Assembly: GCA_015680685.1 (NCBI GenBank)
Contig: MNCI01022611.1
Span: 1,043,139-1,107,138, forward strand
DNA: 64,000 nt
Direction: 5' to 3'
Source: Gnetum montanum
Lineage: Eukaryota > Streptophyta > Gnetopsida > Gnetales > Gnetaceae
This document shows, piece after piece, positions 11,196 through 23,925 of the stretch (the first letter of the stretch is position 1; each line of letters opens with the position of its first letter). The notes under the pieces are model-generated. The model was given only the letters and a program-made list of their open reading frames with translations. It was not told the DNA's origin and made no database searches. The position numbers and the translations under genes were made by a program.

Positions 11196-12175
11196 AATGG
11201 TGAGGATGATGCTAACTCAAACCTCATTATCTTCCACTCCAAGTGCTTTTTGTTGTAAGCTTAGTCCCATACATTAATTCATATCTTTCCTATGTCACTA
11301 ATCAAGACAATATTAGATTGGTATTATGCACTACCTAGAGGCTCTATTACCTTCCTTAAGGACTTGATTATATAATTCCTTAACCATTTCAAGTACAACT
11401 TGAAACTCGATATCGCATTAGACTAATTGATCAAGATCGAATAGGAGCCCCTCTAACTAGTACAAGAATTTATATAAAGAGGGAACACAAAACTCAACAA
11501 AATATCCAAGTCTATCTTTGATACGCATATTTTATCCATTTTAAGGGGACCATTAATGATTTTTTCAAATCTAGACTATTCTACCTCAATCAATGGTCAC
11601 TCAACTAGGCCCTTTCCCTAACCAAGAACATAGAGGATGTTACAGAAGCTAGTAATAAACTAGCATATATAATAGATAGAAATTAGCACACAAAGAAAGA
11701 TAGGAATAAGGGAAAAAAACCATGTAGCCATGGCCACTATGACCAAAGATAGAAAAATAACATAAGATTCAAAGACAAATCAAACAAAGGATCATGAAAC
11801 AACCGATCAACCTTCAATGTTGAATGCCTCTAGCTCTAATCAACCTAGGCCCAACTGTGAAAGAAAAAATTAGTCAGAATACATGAAGCTTCCCATGAAA
11901 TTATTTGAGCTTTTGGATCAATTACTCAATTTTGGTTACCATCTATGTGAGATCACTAAGAATTCCATCTTGAAAACCAAGGATAATCCACCTATCTCCA
12001 AATATTTTAAACTAGACTGATTTAGCTGTTATCACCAATGTTCTCACCATGAAACTAATTTCTACTTGGCTCTGGAGGATTCTTTACAAAAAATGATTAA
12101 CAATGATAAATTGGTTCTAGATACATCAAACCTAGTTAGGCCTTAGAACCAACACATGTAGGTGTATAAAGATCC
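11196..12175 (+). pseudogene. Gag, C-terminal part, of old gypsy element K
   Basis: This continues the frame interrupted by B. Retrotrans_gag landmarks can be read with stops between them: PMSLIKTILDWYYALPRGSI followed by FLKDLII and FLNHFKYN, equivalent to the WYY-L-SI-F-DL-F-HF signature of plant Gag. Further on, CYHQCSHHETNFYLALEDSL near 12020-12100 corresponds to the C..H..HTTEDC zinc-binding segment, followed by the usual LI--G-L region. The first five bases are the right copy of B's target duplication. Confidence 0.65.
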
Positions 12176-12659
12176 ACTAAATGTTAATAGAAATTCCTAT
12201 ACAATAGCCACCTTCAACATTAGAAACAATTACCAACCTACTAGGGAGCCATTGGTGATTTAGATACCTTCTCATAACATAATGGCCTTAACTTTAGCAA
12301 TTTCAAGGAATCATTTTGTCATAAGGTAACTATCGCCTGCATCTCTCAAAGAGCCATTTGCAATTAGAGTATCCCCTCCTACTATCATTAGATCTATAAC
12401 TAAAATTAATCAATGTCCTCCCATGGTAGCCAACATAACAACTCTAGTACAACCAAATAACATAAATTTTTCAACAAAAAGACTTAAGAAGCTATCTCAT
12501 ATGCCTAGGAATAAGGATAGTAAGCAATGAAAGATATGACAAGAAGTGGGTCTACCAAAGCCTACATCTATTTCAGCCATTCCCATGAGTTATAATTCTC
12601 AAACCACTTCAAAAAATAAACATAGGAAGGATGATAATTAACATGAGAAAGGGAAGGAG

Positions 12660-13410
12660 CCCATGCCACAAACACTAATTCATGAGGTCAAAATTCTAAG
12701 TAGAATGAAGGAAGTTAAGGGTAATAAGAATGAAAAAATCGTGAATAGTGACATAGACTTCCTCATGGTCATGGAGTAGGTCAAGATTTCACTTAAATAA
12801 ACGAAAACTTCTCTAAGCTTATATGAACTAGTGAGGACCTCTTCCAATCTCCATAAGAACTTAGTTAAAATGTTGATCACTATTACTATCAGTGAAGACA
12901 TTCTAGCCAACAAAGAGTATATTCATGCAACAATGGTACCACTTTCACCTCTGGAAGAAATCAAGTCAACTACCTTAGTGCTTTGTGATAGTGAGATAAA
13001 GACCAGTCCAAAATGTAGTGAAGTGTCAAAAGTTCCTCTCTTTATAACTACAAGGATTGGCCAATACAAGGTGCACTAGGTACACATTGATGATAGAACG
13101 ACAACAAATATTGTATCCTTCTTCATCATGGAACATCTTATCTTGGTAGAATATATATAAAGCACTTACACTTCTACTCTTAAGTCCTCTTAATGGATTT
13201 TTGGTAGTAGTGAGAGGATTCATTTCTTTGGAGTTCATTGCTAGGAAACAATTCCCTACATCTGCTAACTTATTAGTGGTGGAAGAGATACTAGGATTTA
13301 ATCTAATCCTAGGGAGGCCCTAGTGAGCTAAATTATGAGTAGTCTCATTTCCTATCCATCAATAAATTTATCTACCTTAGGAGTGAGGTAAATTATAATT
13401 CATAGAGATA
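12660..13410 (+). pseudogene. Protease region of element K (Tat-like gypsy)
   Basis: From 12780 a frame reads ELVRTSSNLHKNLVKML, then a long open piece (12831-13079), then a decayed segment ending ILGFNLILGRP at about 13285-13325 and a remnant of the following conserved segment (SSPIHQ). This succession (ELL-SS--HR-AL, then --PLY-----, then a retropepsin core ending LLLGRPW) is characteristic of the gag-pro boundary in plant Tat-lineage elements. The expected catalytic Asp-Ser/Thr-Gly is not recognisable: the local sequence reads VHIDDRTTTNIV. No RT follows within the next 4 kb. Confidence 0.55.
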
Positions 13411-14135
13411 GCATGGTCCCCTTGTTAGTCAAAAATGTTAACATAGGGCAAGGATATAAGATATAGTTTCAAGAAGAAACTCCTTCCATAAAAAATGAAG
13501 TCACAAGGCACAATGATATGAACCAAGACAAAACAAATAATAATGAAGACATAAATGGATGATAGGAAGAGCTCCCATTTAACGTTGTAAGAGAAGGAAA
13601 TGGAAAGTACAAAATTATGCAATAGAGGCCTTACACTTTCCTTAATATTTTAAAGATTAGAAAACAATTGCACAATTAAGTATCTCACCTAAGTACTCAA
13701 CCATGTGTCATAGAATGTAGTCTTTCACTTTCTAGCCTAGTTTTTAAATTTTAACTACATAATTTTTTGTTATTTTACATTACTATAAATATTTTATCCT
13801 TATTATTCCTTATTTACTACTTTACTTCGTAACCTTCTTCTTTTTACATTTTTATGTCAAGTTTACAATTTATGCCCATTTCCTTACTTTACATTTTGAC
13901 ATATAAATATAAAATGTTATGAAAAACATAAGACTTCATAAAAATATTAAACATAAAATCCAAAAAATAATATGCTTTAAATCAACATCAAAATAATAGC
14001 CATAACACAATAACCACACTGTGTGGCAATAACAGAAATAAAACATCCCATAGTTGTACTTGCATTGTGAAAAAAACATAAAAATAAAAATGATACATAG
14101 TTTCTATAAGGCTATGATAACCAAAATAAACAACC
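13411..14135. other. AT-rich stretch without a recognised gene
   Basis: The sequence is strongly A- or T-rich (especially 13740-13980), with no coding signal. It separates the + strand gag-protease of K from the convergent - strand gene remnant. Confidence 0.5.
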
Positions 14136-14139
14136 ACAA

Positions 14140-17100
14140 CACTATAACCAAAACAATAGAATGCGATATGTCTAATGATATCCAAGAATAAACTAGAGGA
14201 GGAGGAGAAGGAGGATCATTGTCTACACTATCGCCAATGTCATTGCCATCACCTGAAACCTGTAAACAACCAAAATATAGATAGTTATTAACCATTATGA
14301 CCAAAATATAACTCTAAAACCATGAAAAAATAAAAAAATAATAAACATAAAACATAACATAAAAATAATAAATATTTTACATAAACCTTTGAGGATTCTG
14401 GAATAATATCTTTTTGGGTCAAGTTTTGAAGACTAGTCTCTAGCCCATGAAGAAGTTGTTCTTCACTCATATTAGCCTAGTCGATTTATTCTAAGTATAA
14501 TCCTTCTAGGACCTTGATCCTCTCAATTTTTCCACTTATGAGGCTCTTAGGAAAGAGTAGTAGTAGTAGTCTCTTTAGATGCCATAGTGCTTTAAGGGGC
14601 AAAAGAGTCATTCACCATCAATGAGTCTACAAACATCTATAAAGTATCTTTTACATTTATCCCCTACACAAATAACTCAAGCTTTCAACACTTAATGGTC
14701 TCCTTATATAACCACTTTAGATAACTCTCCTTCTCACCCTTATACTACCACTCTTGGTCATTTGTTTTTTGCCCCACTTAAGTATGCAAGCAAAATAATC
14801 CCTTCAATCTCTATCTTGCGAACTAGTAACTTAATTTGCATATGTTTTTTTAACATTGCTCATAGCTAGAGCAACCTTACTTTGGATGGAACTCCAGTAC
14901 CATGACCACTTGATCTCCTTCATGCATAAAGATTTTCTATTAGCCACACAAGATTCTATGAACTCATTATGATAATTAAGTCTCTTGTTTTCAAGTGATA
15001 ACTCCTTTACCTTCTTTTCCAAACCTACAACTTTCTCCCATAAAAAATCATTAGAGCATTGGAACTCCAAATATGTCTTTGCACATGAGATGGCACACTA
15101 GGTAGCCCCTTCGTACAACCTCTATGAAACATTCTTCACATCAGGTGATAGTGTAGGAAGATCATCAAGCTAAATGTCTTATGTAGGATCCCATCTAACC
15201 TTGGATACTACAATAGCCAAATAAAAAAACATAACCAAAACATTTTAAAACTATTATGACCTTATAGCCATACAAATAGAAAGAATAAAAAATACATAAT
15301 AAAAGTGTTCTGAATATTTTGACCAACTTCAAGGGAAATTTTTTATAACCTATCAAACATGTCATCCACCATCCCTTGGATGAATTGTGCCTTGTCTAGA
15401 ACCTCAGCTCAAGGCTTCATGTAGAACTTAGATGTAGATGCTTCTGGAGGAGGCTCATGTACTACAATAAATATAATGATCAATATAGTTTGAAAAAGAT
15501 AGATATAAAATTTAAAGAAATAAAAAATATATAAAAAACCTAAAGATTACTTTGAAGATCATGTGGCATATCCACTAAGAAAGTGCCTTTTGGAAACAAG
15601 TCATCGAAGATAGTGTCCATGACATCCAAGGCTCCTTTGGATGTCCTTTATTCCTCCTCCTTGCATTTTTACTTATCCCCTTTGTTACATCTTTTTTCTA
15701 TTTCTAATGCAACCTATGTAGCCAATTTTTTTTGTCTCCCTAAGGTCATGCCAAAATAAAAAAAAAAGAATACATAGTATATAGTTTTCTTAACAATGCT
15801 ATGCCTATAAGAACATGTAGAAAAATACAACTAAAAACATAAAATTAATAAAACCATGCATACCTTCAAAGGTTTGCGTCATCTTGTGGAAACTAATGGC
15901 TACTTTCTTAGGTGTTGGCTACTCAATAAAAAAAATATTGGTTTCAACTTATGGCATCTTTATCCTCTCTTTAGTTGCACCATCAACTTCTACCTATGCC
16001 CTCTTGGCTCTCTTAACATTACCACATGTAATACTAGGTTCAACCCCCATGCTATCAAGGGAAGGACATCATGCACTACTAAATTTCTTAGTGATAATTA
16101 ATAATAACTCTACAATATCCTCAATTGATGTTTCTTGGACGTGCATCACAAGAATGATGTATTGTGTCCAAGGCTTGGAAAGTTGGGAGGGGTCATGACC
16201 CACCTACATTCCATCTCTATGGATCACCATGAATTCCACAAACCTCCTAAGGTATGCAACAAAGAATGAAAAATGCATATGATAAATGGTGTCAAGGTTG
16301 TCGTAGAATTTTTGGATCTCATCTTATAACCCATTGACCAAGAACATAGCCTAGTTAAACTTATTACCAATAGTTAAGAACTTTTTCATGGTCCAAACCT
16401 ATCAAATGCTAATTTTCTTCTTCCGTTATAGCAACAAGGGAAATTCCCTAGAACAAAATATAGGATAAGTTTCATTGACTTTCTTAACCTTATAGTTACT
16501 AAGGATCAATGCTCCACTACTAAAAAAGCCAAGTCATTCCTCCATTTCCTCTCTATGACCCACCTCATTCCCTACCTTTGTAAGGATCTTAACACCCTTA
16601 GAAGGTACTCCAAAGAGATCACTAAATGTGGACTCATAAATATGTAGGATCATCAATGGGCTATGAAGCATAAAAAATTCAATCAAACCTACATTTGGGA
16701 TGCTCTACTAGATTTCCATAGGAGCTCTATCTGCCATCCACTCCTGGGATAAGTCTTCTTCACCCCACTTAAGAAAGATCTTCTCCTCCAAATGATCCAA
16801 AATAATCACAACAAAAGTAGACTCATGAATAAAACCTAGAACCCAACTTAATTAGCCCATTAGCATTTTTCATAGGCAAATAATTTAATACCATAAAATT
16901 ATAAAACTAAAAATTAATTGACTATAAAACAAGGATGTTATGAAAGTTAAACATATTTAAATAAATACCACTTACTAGACTTAAGCTTGACCTTTATGAT
17001 GACTACTCACATTTACTTCTAGATCTACATGGCCCCATTAGTCATGTGCATGATAGGTAGTCAAACATGTACAATACACATTGGAGTACTATGAAGTATA

Positions 17101-17740
17101 CTTTCCAAAGTCTTTTCATAGATTCTCAAGCACTTTCAATTTGATGGATTTTCCTAGTGTAAAAATGTCTAGGGCAATATGGGTCAAATAAAAAGTTTGG
17201 TCATTCCTCACTAATGCCCTATCATCCACCTAATGACTACAAAAAAAAAACATGAAGACAATTAGAACAAGAAAACTAGAAACAATAAGGACAAATTGAA
17301 GAATAAAATTAAGATAAAGCTGAAACTTTCAAGAGGTAGAAGGTGCTAGGAGGGTTCTAGAATAAATTATTTATCCAATGGCCAACCATCAAGTTGTTGT
17401 TAACATTGTATTGCAAGAACTCTAGTACCTCCCTAATCTATGACAACTTTCACACCCCAAGAGTAAGCAACACATTATGCTACATAATCTCTACTTAGGT
17501 ATCAGGGTCATCCACCATGAACCTCATGATACAATTAGTATATCTTGGTAGAAGAGTCTCCATAATCATGGCTATAGCATCCACAACTAGGTGTGATCAC
17601 ATGATCACATTGTAGTTTTGAAGCTACTATTCTTGGAAATCTCTTTCCCTAGGATAAAGCAACACTAGATTGTGATGGTTAATGGTTAAATTGGGGTAAG
17701 GCTATCTTGTGTGTCCATACCCATGCATTATAAGACCCAT
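14140..17740 (-). pseudogene. Intron-containing gene remnant antisense to element K
   Basis: Several coding-like blocks on the - strand are separated by very AT-rich gaps with consensus splice signals. One exon spans about 16976-17236 (261 bp, a multiple of three), bounded by a poly-pyrimidine acceptor ending GTAG and a GTAAGT donor. Another pair brackets an intron at 14260-14386 (GT...TTTACAG), joining a frame that reads MSEEQLLHGLETSLQNL to one reading SGDGNDIGDSVDNDPPSPPP. Additional GTAG acceptors occur near 15461 and 15208. A charged, coiled-coil-like block (WEKVVGLEKKVKELSLENK) lies at 14831-15070. Several exons contain stops, so the gene is dead. I do not recognise the protein. Known of the family: some Tat-lineage retrotransposons carry an extra antisense gene downstream of pol, which fits this position. 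A degenerate host gene is the alternative. Confidence 0.5.
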
Positions 17741-18489
17741 ACTAGCTCAATAACAATTAATATGGGTTTTAAGAATGCCCTACATCATTAAATCATATGG
17801 CCATAAGAAAACATGATAACATTAAGGAAAAATTTGATAACATTAGAACCAAGTATAGCACATGTGATGCTAGCATTGCTACCAAGAGTGCATAGTGAAA
17901 TAACCAAATCCATTAGTTCCCATTGTAGCATAAACCAACATTTAACCTCTTGACATTTTCACAAGCACTTGATATGAAAGTTTACAGGTAGACATTTAAG
18001 CAAATATTTAGCATGAAACCAAATTTTTTCATAACTAGAAAGTTAAAATGGATAGCATTGAAGTAGTGTGCATAAAAATAGCAAGAAACATGCTATTAAA
18101 ACTATGTCATTAGCTTATATGCTAGAGTTAGAAAAGATTCAAGGGAAAGTGGTAGTGGAAACATGAGTTTTATTATATAATTGAAATCATATGTTGTCAT
18201 CAAAGCCTTTGAAAAATCATGACGCATCCCACATGATTTTCCAACAACCATAGGAAATGTCATACACTATCAAAGTAACTAGAAAAAATTCCATTATAGC
18301 ATAAAACCCAAACCAATATGATCAAGGTTATCAACATAGCTAGGAAAGCACAAAAACACAGCACAAACACTATAATAGAACAAAAAAGTTCCCAGGGCTA
18401 GAAAAAATTCATAAAAAATTTCAAAAAAGTTATTTTTAGCTTTTAACACTAGGAACAATCCTAGAATAGCTCAAATTCTCCTCCAACAT
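17741..18489. other. AT-rich stretch, nothing recognised
   Basis: No coding signal, LTR end or repeat could be identified. The alignment of element D's extra reading frame with that of element A fades out at about 18490, so this may be the remains of D's 3' region. Confidence 0.4.
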
Positions 18490-19445
18490 TGTACTAGGCT
18501 AGAATGTTTACTGGTAGTGTAGACTTAGCTACTTCTTCAGTGCTTACTAGTTTCTCTAGTTGATCTCTCTTTAGGGACACTGGTTTTGAAATTTTAGCAT
18601 GTGAGGTATTTTGAGATTTGCAGAAAATATCATTAGTATATCTCAAATTTATTTTTTTCAACATAGTCTTCTCATAAGACAAGGAAATGGTAGAGTGAGT
18701 TTCCCTATCTTTTTCTCCTTAAATCTTCTTTGGATTTTCAAGAATAATAGATTATCAATGTTACCTTGAAACTTCCCCATGAGAATGATGCTTTCTCTAG
18801 AAGCATAGGTGGAAATTCTATTTAGTCTCTTTGTTGAGAATAAATTATATGTTCCAATTTTAACCTTTTTTACTTATTTCATAGAATAGTTATAGCTATA
18901 GCTTCTTTTCCTCTATGTTAAACCTTGTAGAGATTTATGTAATGTTGGTGTCAATATTTGAAATGTTGAATGCATTGGATATTTCTATAACTTAATTAGG
19001 CACTCTAATTTCTTCTAACTTGACTATAGCATCATCTTGATTGTTCTTCCAAAATTGGTACACTTCTCCTAGGTACCATCTACCATTGCATGAGATTGTT
19101 GGCCATAGAAGAGAGGGTTGGAGTTGTTCATGGAATTCTACAGGAGAAAACTCCATGAGTGATTTGAATTTTTGTTCCATAATGACATTGGACATTATAG
19201 ACATTTCTTGGATTTCTTGAAGGCATTCATCAAACATCGTGAGATGCTTTCCTTACTCTTGAGTAGTTGGTGCTTCAGCTTCTACCTACATAGATCGTCT
19301 TATTGTAGGTGTTGGTTATGGAATGCTATAGGAATAAGCCTCTTGCTTTGTAGGTAGAGACTATTCTCTAGCTTGTCCTCTTTCTTTAGGGTCTCTTTTC
19401 TCTTTTTTGTGATAGTCCTTCTATTATGGATCTCTTAGGAGGCAT
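18490..19445 (-). pseudogene. Extra ORF of element D (homologue of element A's)
   Basis: An ATG at 19445 opens a frame starting MPPKRSIIEGLSQ. After a frameshift and stops, the segment PTPTIRRSM...EAEAPTTQE is followed by MFDECLQEIQEMSIMSNVIM and RWYLGEVYQFW (18992-19237). The latter parts align with element A at PPECVQAINTKTTISSVIV and YLGETYLFW. A second aligned block is at 18494-18682 (LRYTNDIFCKSQNTSHAKI against IRGYTNDVLRKAQNASYAEL in A). The protein resembles what is annotated in plant genomes as a putative plant transposon protein, with no known function. D preserves the N-terminus that is missing in A. Confidence 0.7.
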
Positions 19446-19829
19446 TTGTAGTCATAAAGAAACCTTTTAAGATTAGCTAAGGATTTCATAAAAATCTCTA
19501 AATATTCATAATCCTTCTTTGAGCTCTTGGTTTTAGTCAAAATCAAATCTTACTATTACATTTTAGTTCTTATTAAGACCACAAAGTTGGAAAAAAAATT
19601 TAATAATCCTTAATTAAATAATTTCCTAATGTTTACCAATAATTTTAGGCTTTATAACCTATCACAATTTCTAATTTGTTATTAATTATGTGTTTGAATG
19701 ATTAATTGGGAATAAATGTTAAGTTTATTAGTCTTTATTAGTTCAAAATATAATTATTTCTTATTATTATTACCCTTTCTTTGTTCTTTCAAGCATTAGA
19801 AAAATTTAATGCAAATTTCAAAACTATGC

Positions 19830-21360
19830 ACAATACTATCCCCCATGACTAATTTGGTCACTTTAGAAGTAAGGGAAAATGAAAATGACTCAAATAAAAG
19901 TTATGGTGAGGGAAACATAGCTCTTGGAACTTCAGAGGTCAAAACAATGACATGAACTTACTAGGCATTGAAGGAAGAAATGAAAATTTTTAACTCCTCT
20001 TGCATATTTATAGTTTTTATAAGTGTAAAATCATAGATGTGACATTACAAGGGCTCATATATCATATTCGTGATGTCACTATGAAAATGTTTGATATTTT
20101 GAGCAATTTCTAATGGAACATTTGAGTAAATTAGAGAGTCTAGAGGGTATAGAGATGGTTCAAAGAATTTGTGATCATGGATGATGATAAGAACGTAAGA
20201 TTTTGTCATCAAAATGTGTGTAAAGGAATGAGCTTTGGGTAAGGTAAGTTGATGAAGCTTTATAGGAGATGGTTGGTAAAAATTATCAAATGTATGATCA
20301 AAGATGAGTCTATAGGAAAGATAACAATGATCATATGAGTGTTATGGAGTCACAAGATGATGTGGAATTGGACATCAAGCATGAAGCACAAGAGTTATAC
20401 AAGTGGATCCTCCCCAAAGCAGGCTTCAACCTTAAGTGCCCTTATATAACCATACCCACTAGTATCCATAGTCACTCAAGGAGTTGAATGTAAAACATAT
20501 TTCTTTTCCATAACAAATATATTAGTATTGCCTTTATCATAATATAATACTATATTATATAAAACTATTAAATTATGATTATATATAGTAGTGAAGTGGA
20601 ATGGAAGTAGTAGGGATTACAGAAAATGGAACATGAGATGTCTTACCATAGGCATAATGAATTCTGTGTGATGCATGATTAAAGTGATCATTAGCCCTTC
20701 CATCCGAAATCTAAACCAAGTCCATACCACATACCCATAACATTGCATTGTAACATCTCAATACTAATAACCACAAGACTATCACAACTACAAGGAATAT
20801 GAACACTTAGCAATGAAGTTCAAGAAAGTAGTTTATTAATAGCATATTTTATTTTGCAGGAGACTTGGCCATTAGATAGAGGAATTCCTTTAGGCATTGG
20901 TAACATCTCTTTCTAGCTCTGTAACCAATGCAAGTCTATGAAACCTTGAAATTTCTAAGAAGTCACCTATCTTCAAGCATGGGTAACATGTCATTCTTGT
21001 CGAAATTCCAAAAATTTTTATTTGGTGCATTTATTAGGTTATTATTATGTCAACCCTCCTAGAGGAATACCTTCAAGCATGGGTAATATATCTTTCCAAT
21101 GACATGGTAAGGCAATACTTATTTTGGACATACTTCCATTTTTCATTAGAACTAAAGTGATTAATACAACTTAATAGTAGAATAATACTTATAGTAGTAT
21201 CCATAGAGAATTCAAAAATATCCTTGATGTCATACCCTTTTCATTCCCAGTTGGTTCTTCACTTTTCTATCCTAGCATAATGACCACAATTTTATTTTAG
21301 TTTTATTTTGAAAAGAATATCATATTGATGGTAAGTGTGTCATCCCATCCCTGGATGTCA
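19830..21360 (-). mobile_element. Element D remnant: conserved noncoding module
   Basis: It is colinear with element A 43990-45140. Shared landmarks are the CCTGCTTTGGGGAGGA motif (- strand; 20408-20423 here, 44049-44064 in A), two TTCAAGCATGGGT blocks near 20955 and 21070 (CTTCAGGCATGGGT in A), and a final block near 21225 (TGATGTCATACCC against TATGTCACACCC). The internal PPT-like motif TTAGTCATGGGGGA (- strand) lies at 19839-19852. No LTR could be found for D, so it is a fragment. Confidence 0.65.
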
Positions 21361-22249
21361 TGGCAAACATCAAATATATAATATATTAGACATTATGCAT
21401 ACAAAGAAAATATAAAAATGTGAAATATAAGTGATATTTAGCATTATGTATACATGAAATAATAGAAAAATGTAGGAAAAGAAAGAAAAAATGCTTTATT
21501 AATATGAAAAAGTGTATTTGGAGAGTGCTCTAAGAGAGTTCCTTGGGGTTTTTTTCCTTTGGCATCTATCCCTTAGAGGAAATCCAGCATTTCCACCACA
21601 ATTAGGCCTATAGCCTAGCCAGAATAGATGGCCAGTCCACTTCCTATCCTGCTTCACTTGGCTCTTGTTACTTGCCTCTCCAAGCTCCACAACTCCATGC
21701 TAGCATGACCTCTAACCCCGAGTATAAATTCCTTAGGTCAAACCCCCAAAGATTACCTCAAGAGACACATTCATTATTACAACATGCCCTTTTGGGTCTT
21801 AATCACAACTACCCTTTTGAGTCTTGTTAAGATAACAATAACACTTGTTATCAAGAGACACCATCTTTAGTAGTTAGAAGCATCATTTGGGAATGGGGAT
21901 GTGACAGTAAGTATCTTATGTGGATGGATAATGTGGTCTCACTATATATGCAATTAGTCCATTAATGACTTGATAATATAGAGTGAAATTTCCATTATTT
22001 AGACTACATCATGTTTTATTCGTTTACACTTTATTGGAAAAATCAATAAAAATATCTATATAATGGGTACTAAGAATCATGGAAAAATGTTAAGAATAGA
22101 AAAATCTATAAATAATTTAAAAGATATTAAAGAATGAAAATTAATTAACAAATAGAAAAAGTATAAAATAATAGAAAAGATATTTAAGAATATAGAAAAT
22201 TAGTAAGAAATAAGAAAAATATAACAAGAATCAGAAAGGATGATTTAGT
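21361..22249. other. Unassigned DNA including a GC-richer island at 21490-21890
   Basis: The island encodes a 63-codon - strand frame (21499-21690) with no resemblance I recognise, and carries two similar pieces CCCTTTTGGGTCTT and CCCTTTTGAGTCTT near 21787 and 21812. Its base composition is distinctly less AT-rich than its surroundings, suggesting a separate, younger insertion, but I could not define ends. Confidence 0.4.
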
Positions 22250-23540
22250 GCCTAAGTTTCAAACTTGACACCCCAAAAACTATCATTAAGAGTGAAAATT
22301 TGGAAGATTGAAAGCATAGTGAAAGGTTTTGTGTACATGGTAGAATCCTTGGAGAATTAAAGAAAGTTATGGAATGGTTTCACTTGTTGAATATTAACAG
22401 GAATAAATTTTTGTGGATTTGTTAGGTAGTAAATTTGCATGGTGATAGATTGGTATGTAGCATGGACAATATATAGTCCCTTTTATAGAATTTGAAACTT
22501 ATTCTTTTTTAGAACATGCTTGGGATAGCTATAAAGGACTTTATCACTAGGCTTAATGGACACTTATCTTATTTTGTCATCATTTCTACATTTAGAGTAC
22601 TTCTTGAGGACTTCATTACTCATTTGAGCTACTAGTCCATTTTTGTCTAAGAGATTTAGTTTTATTAGGAATTTCTTTTGAGCTAAGTTTAGATCTAGGT
22701 TAAGGGCACTATTAGTTGCAAGGGTATTTAGCTCTACTTCTATTGGTAGAGTAGGAAATTTATCATAAACTAACTCATATGGTGAATACCCTATATAAAG
22801 TTTCTAGGTTGATTTATATGATCATAGAGCATCATTAAGTTCAGTGCTTAAGTCATTCTTATATCAACTAATAGTTTTAGTTAATATTCTTATGAATTTC
22901 TACCCAATTGATGCAATAATCAATTGTTACTATGATATAGGACTTTTTATTTCACAACATTGTGATGGATCTCATAAACTCAATTCCCTAAATATTAAAA
23001 GGTTCTAATGACTATATCCATTGTTGTGATCCTTTATTTCCAACCATTAGTTATCCATCTCTTTAGCATATCTTACAAAATTTTACAAACCAAAGTGCAT
23101 AACTAAATATGATAAGTCAAAATTAGTTTGCCATCATTAATTTTAGTGATGTTTACTATCTCACAAAATTACCACCACATGATCCTTCATGTGCATCTTG
23201 TAGGACTCTTTGTTAGCTTTCTACTCGAATACACCATCTTATCAATCCATCTACACATATCTTGTAAAGGGTTCCATTAATTTTCATATATTGTTTTACC
23301 ATGTGAAGAAACTATTCTTCAAACCTTTTCTAGACTTTCCCTAAAGAAGGAATATTTCCTGGCTCTTAATTCTCTAATTATCATATCCTCTTGTGTAGTT
23401 ACTAATCTAGTCACACTTTGTTGGTGTGGTTGTATTAGTAGTGTTCCTTGCATGATTGGTAGCAATACTAGTGATAAAGTGTTGGAAGCTTGGATTGAAG
23501 AGGCAAATTTTAACTTAGATATGTAATAGTTCATATCCAT
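22250..23540 (-). pseudogene. Integrase remnant of element E (Athila-like C-terminal part)
   Basis: Around 22660-22860 the - strand reads LNDALWSYKST, GYSPYELVYDKFPTLPIEVE and LNLDLNLAQKKFLIKLNLLD. These are the hallmark LDDALWAYRTAYKTP-GMSPY-LVYGK--HLPVE and the following helix of Ty3/gypsy integrases of the Athila/Tat branch. Further down, PSDKVLYSYPKHVLKKNKFQ matches the GDKVLLYNSRLKLFPGKL motif. The catalytic core upstream (22900-23540) is too decayed to place the D,D,E residues. This is the only integrase of this branch in the window. It is dead, so it cannot be the present partner of elements A-C. Confidence 0.7.
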
Positions 23541-23559
23541 ACATGAGTTTAATTATCTA

Positions 23560-23925
23560 TGATGTTCTAGTGGATAGTAGAATGAAGAAGAATGAACAAA
23601 ATTTTTTCTAAAAGAGGTTGAATGTTGGACATAGTATCCATAGGAAATAGGCTACCTATATGGATACTATTGCCTTGGTTGTGGCATTCTCCATGTTTGT
23701 GATTATTACCACTGATGCTACTATTGCTCTTGTAGTTCAGAACAAGCCTTACTTGGATAGTATGATTATTGGTAGGACTATTAGAATATACACTATGAAT
23801 AAGGTAACTATCTAGGCATTTGTTTCTTGATAAATTTCAAATTAAGTACATATGCCTTGAACTCTTGCAAGTAGGCTATAACAAGGCAACATCCCTTAGG
23901 ATGTTCATACTGGCACTCTTTACAT
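23560..23925 (-). pseudogene. Gag C-terminal part of A/B/C type, element E
   Basis: The - strand encodes CKECQYEHPKGCC near 23880-23925, the same CX2CX3HX4C knuckle as in C (CEICQYNHPKGCC), followed by YLQEFKAYVLN and a long stretch aligning base by base with element B 8180-8480. Upstream of the knuckle the alignment stops abruptly and a different gag begins. Confidence 0.65.
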
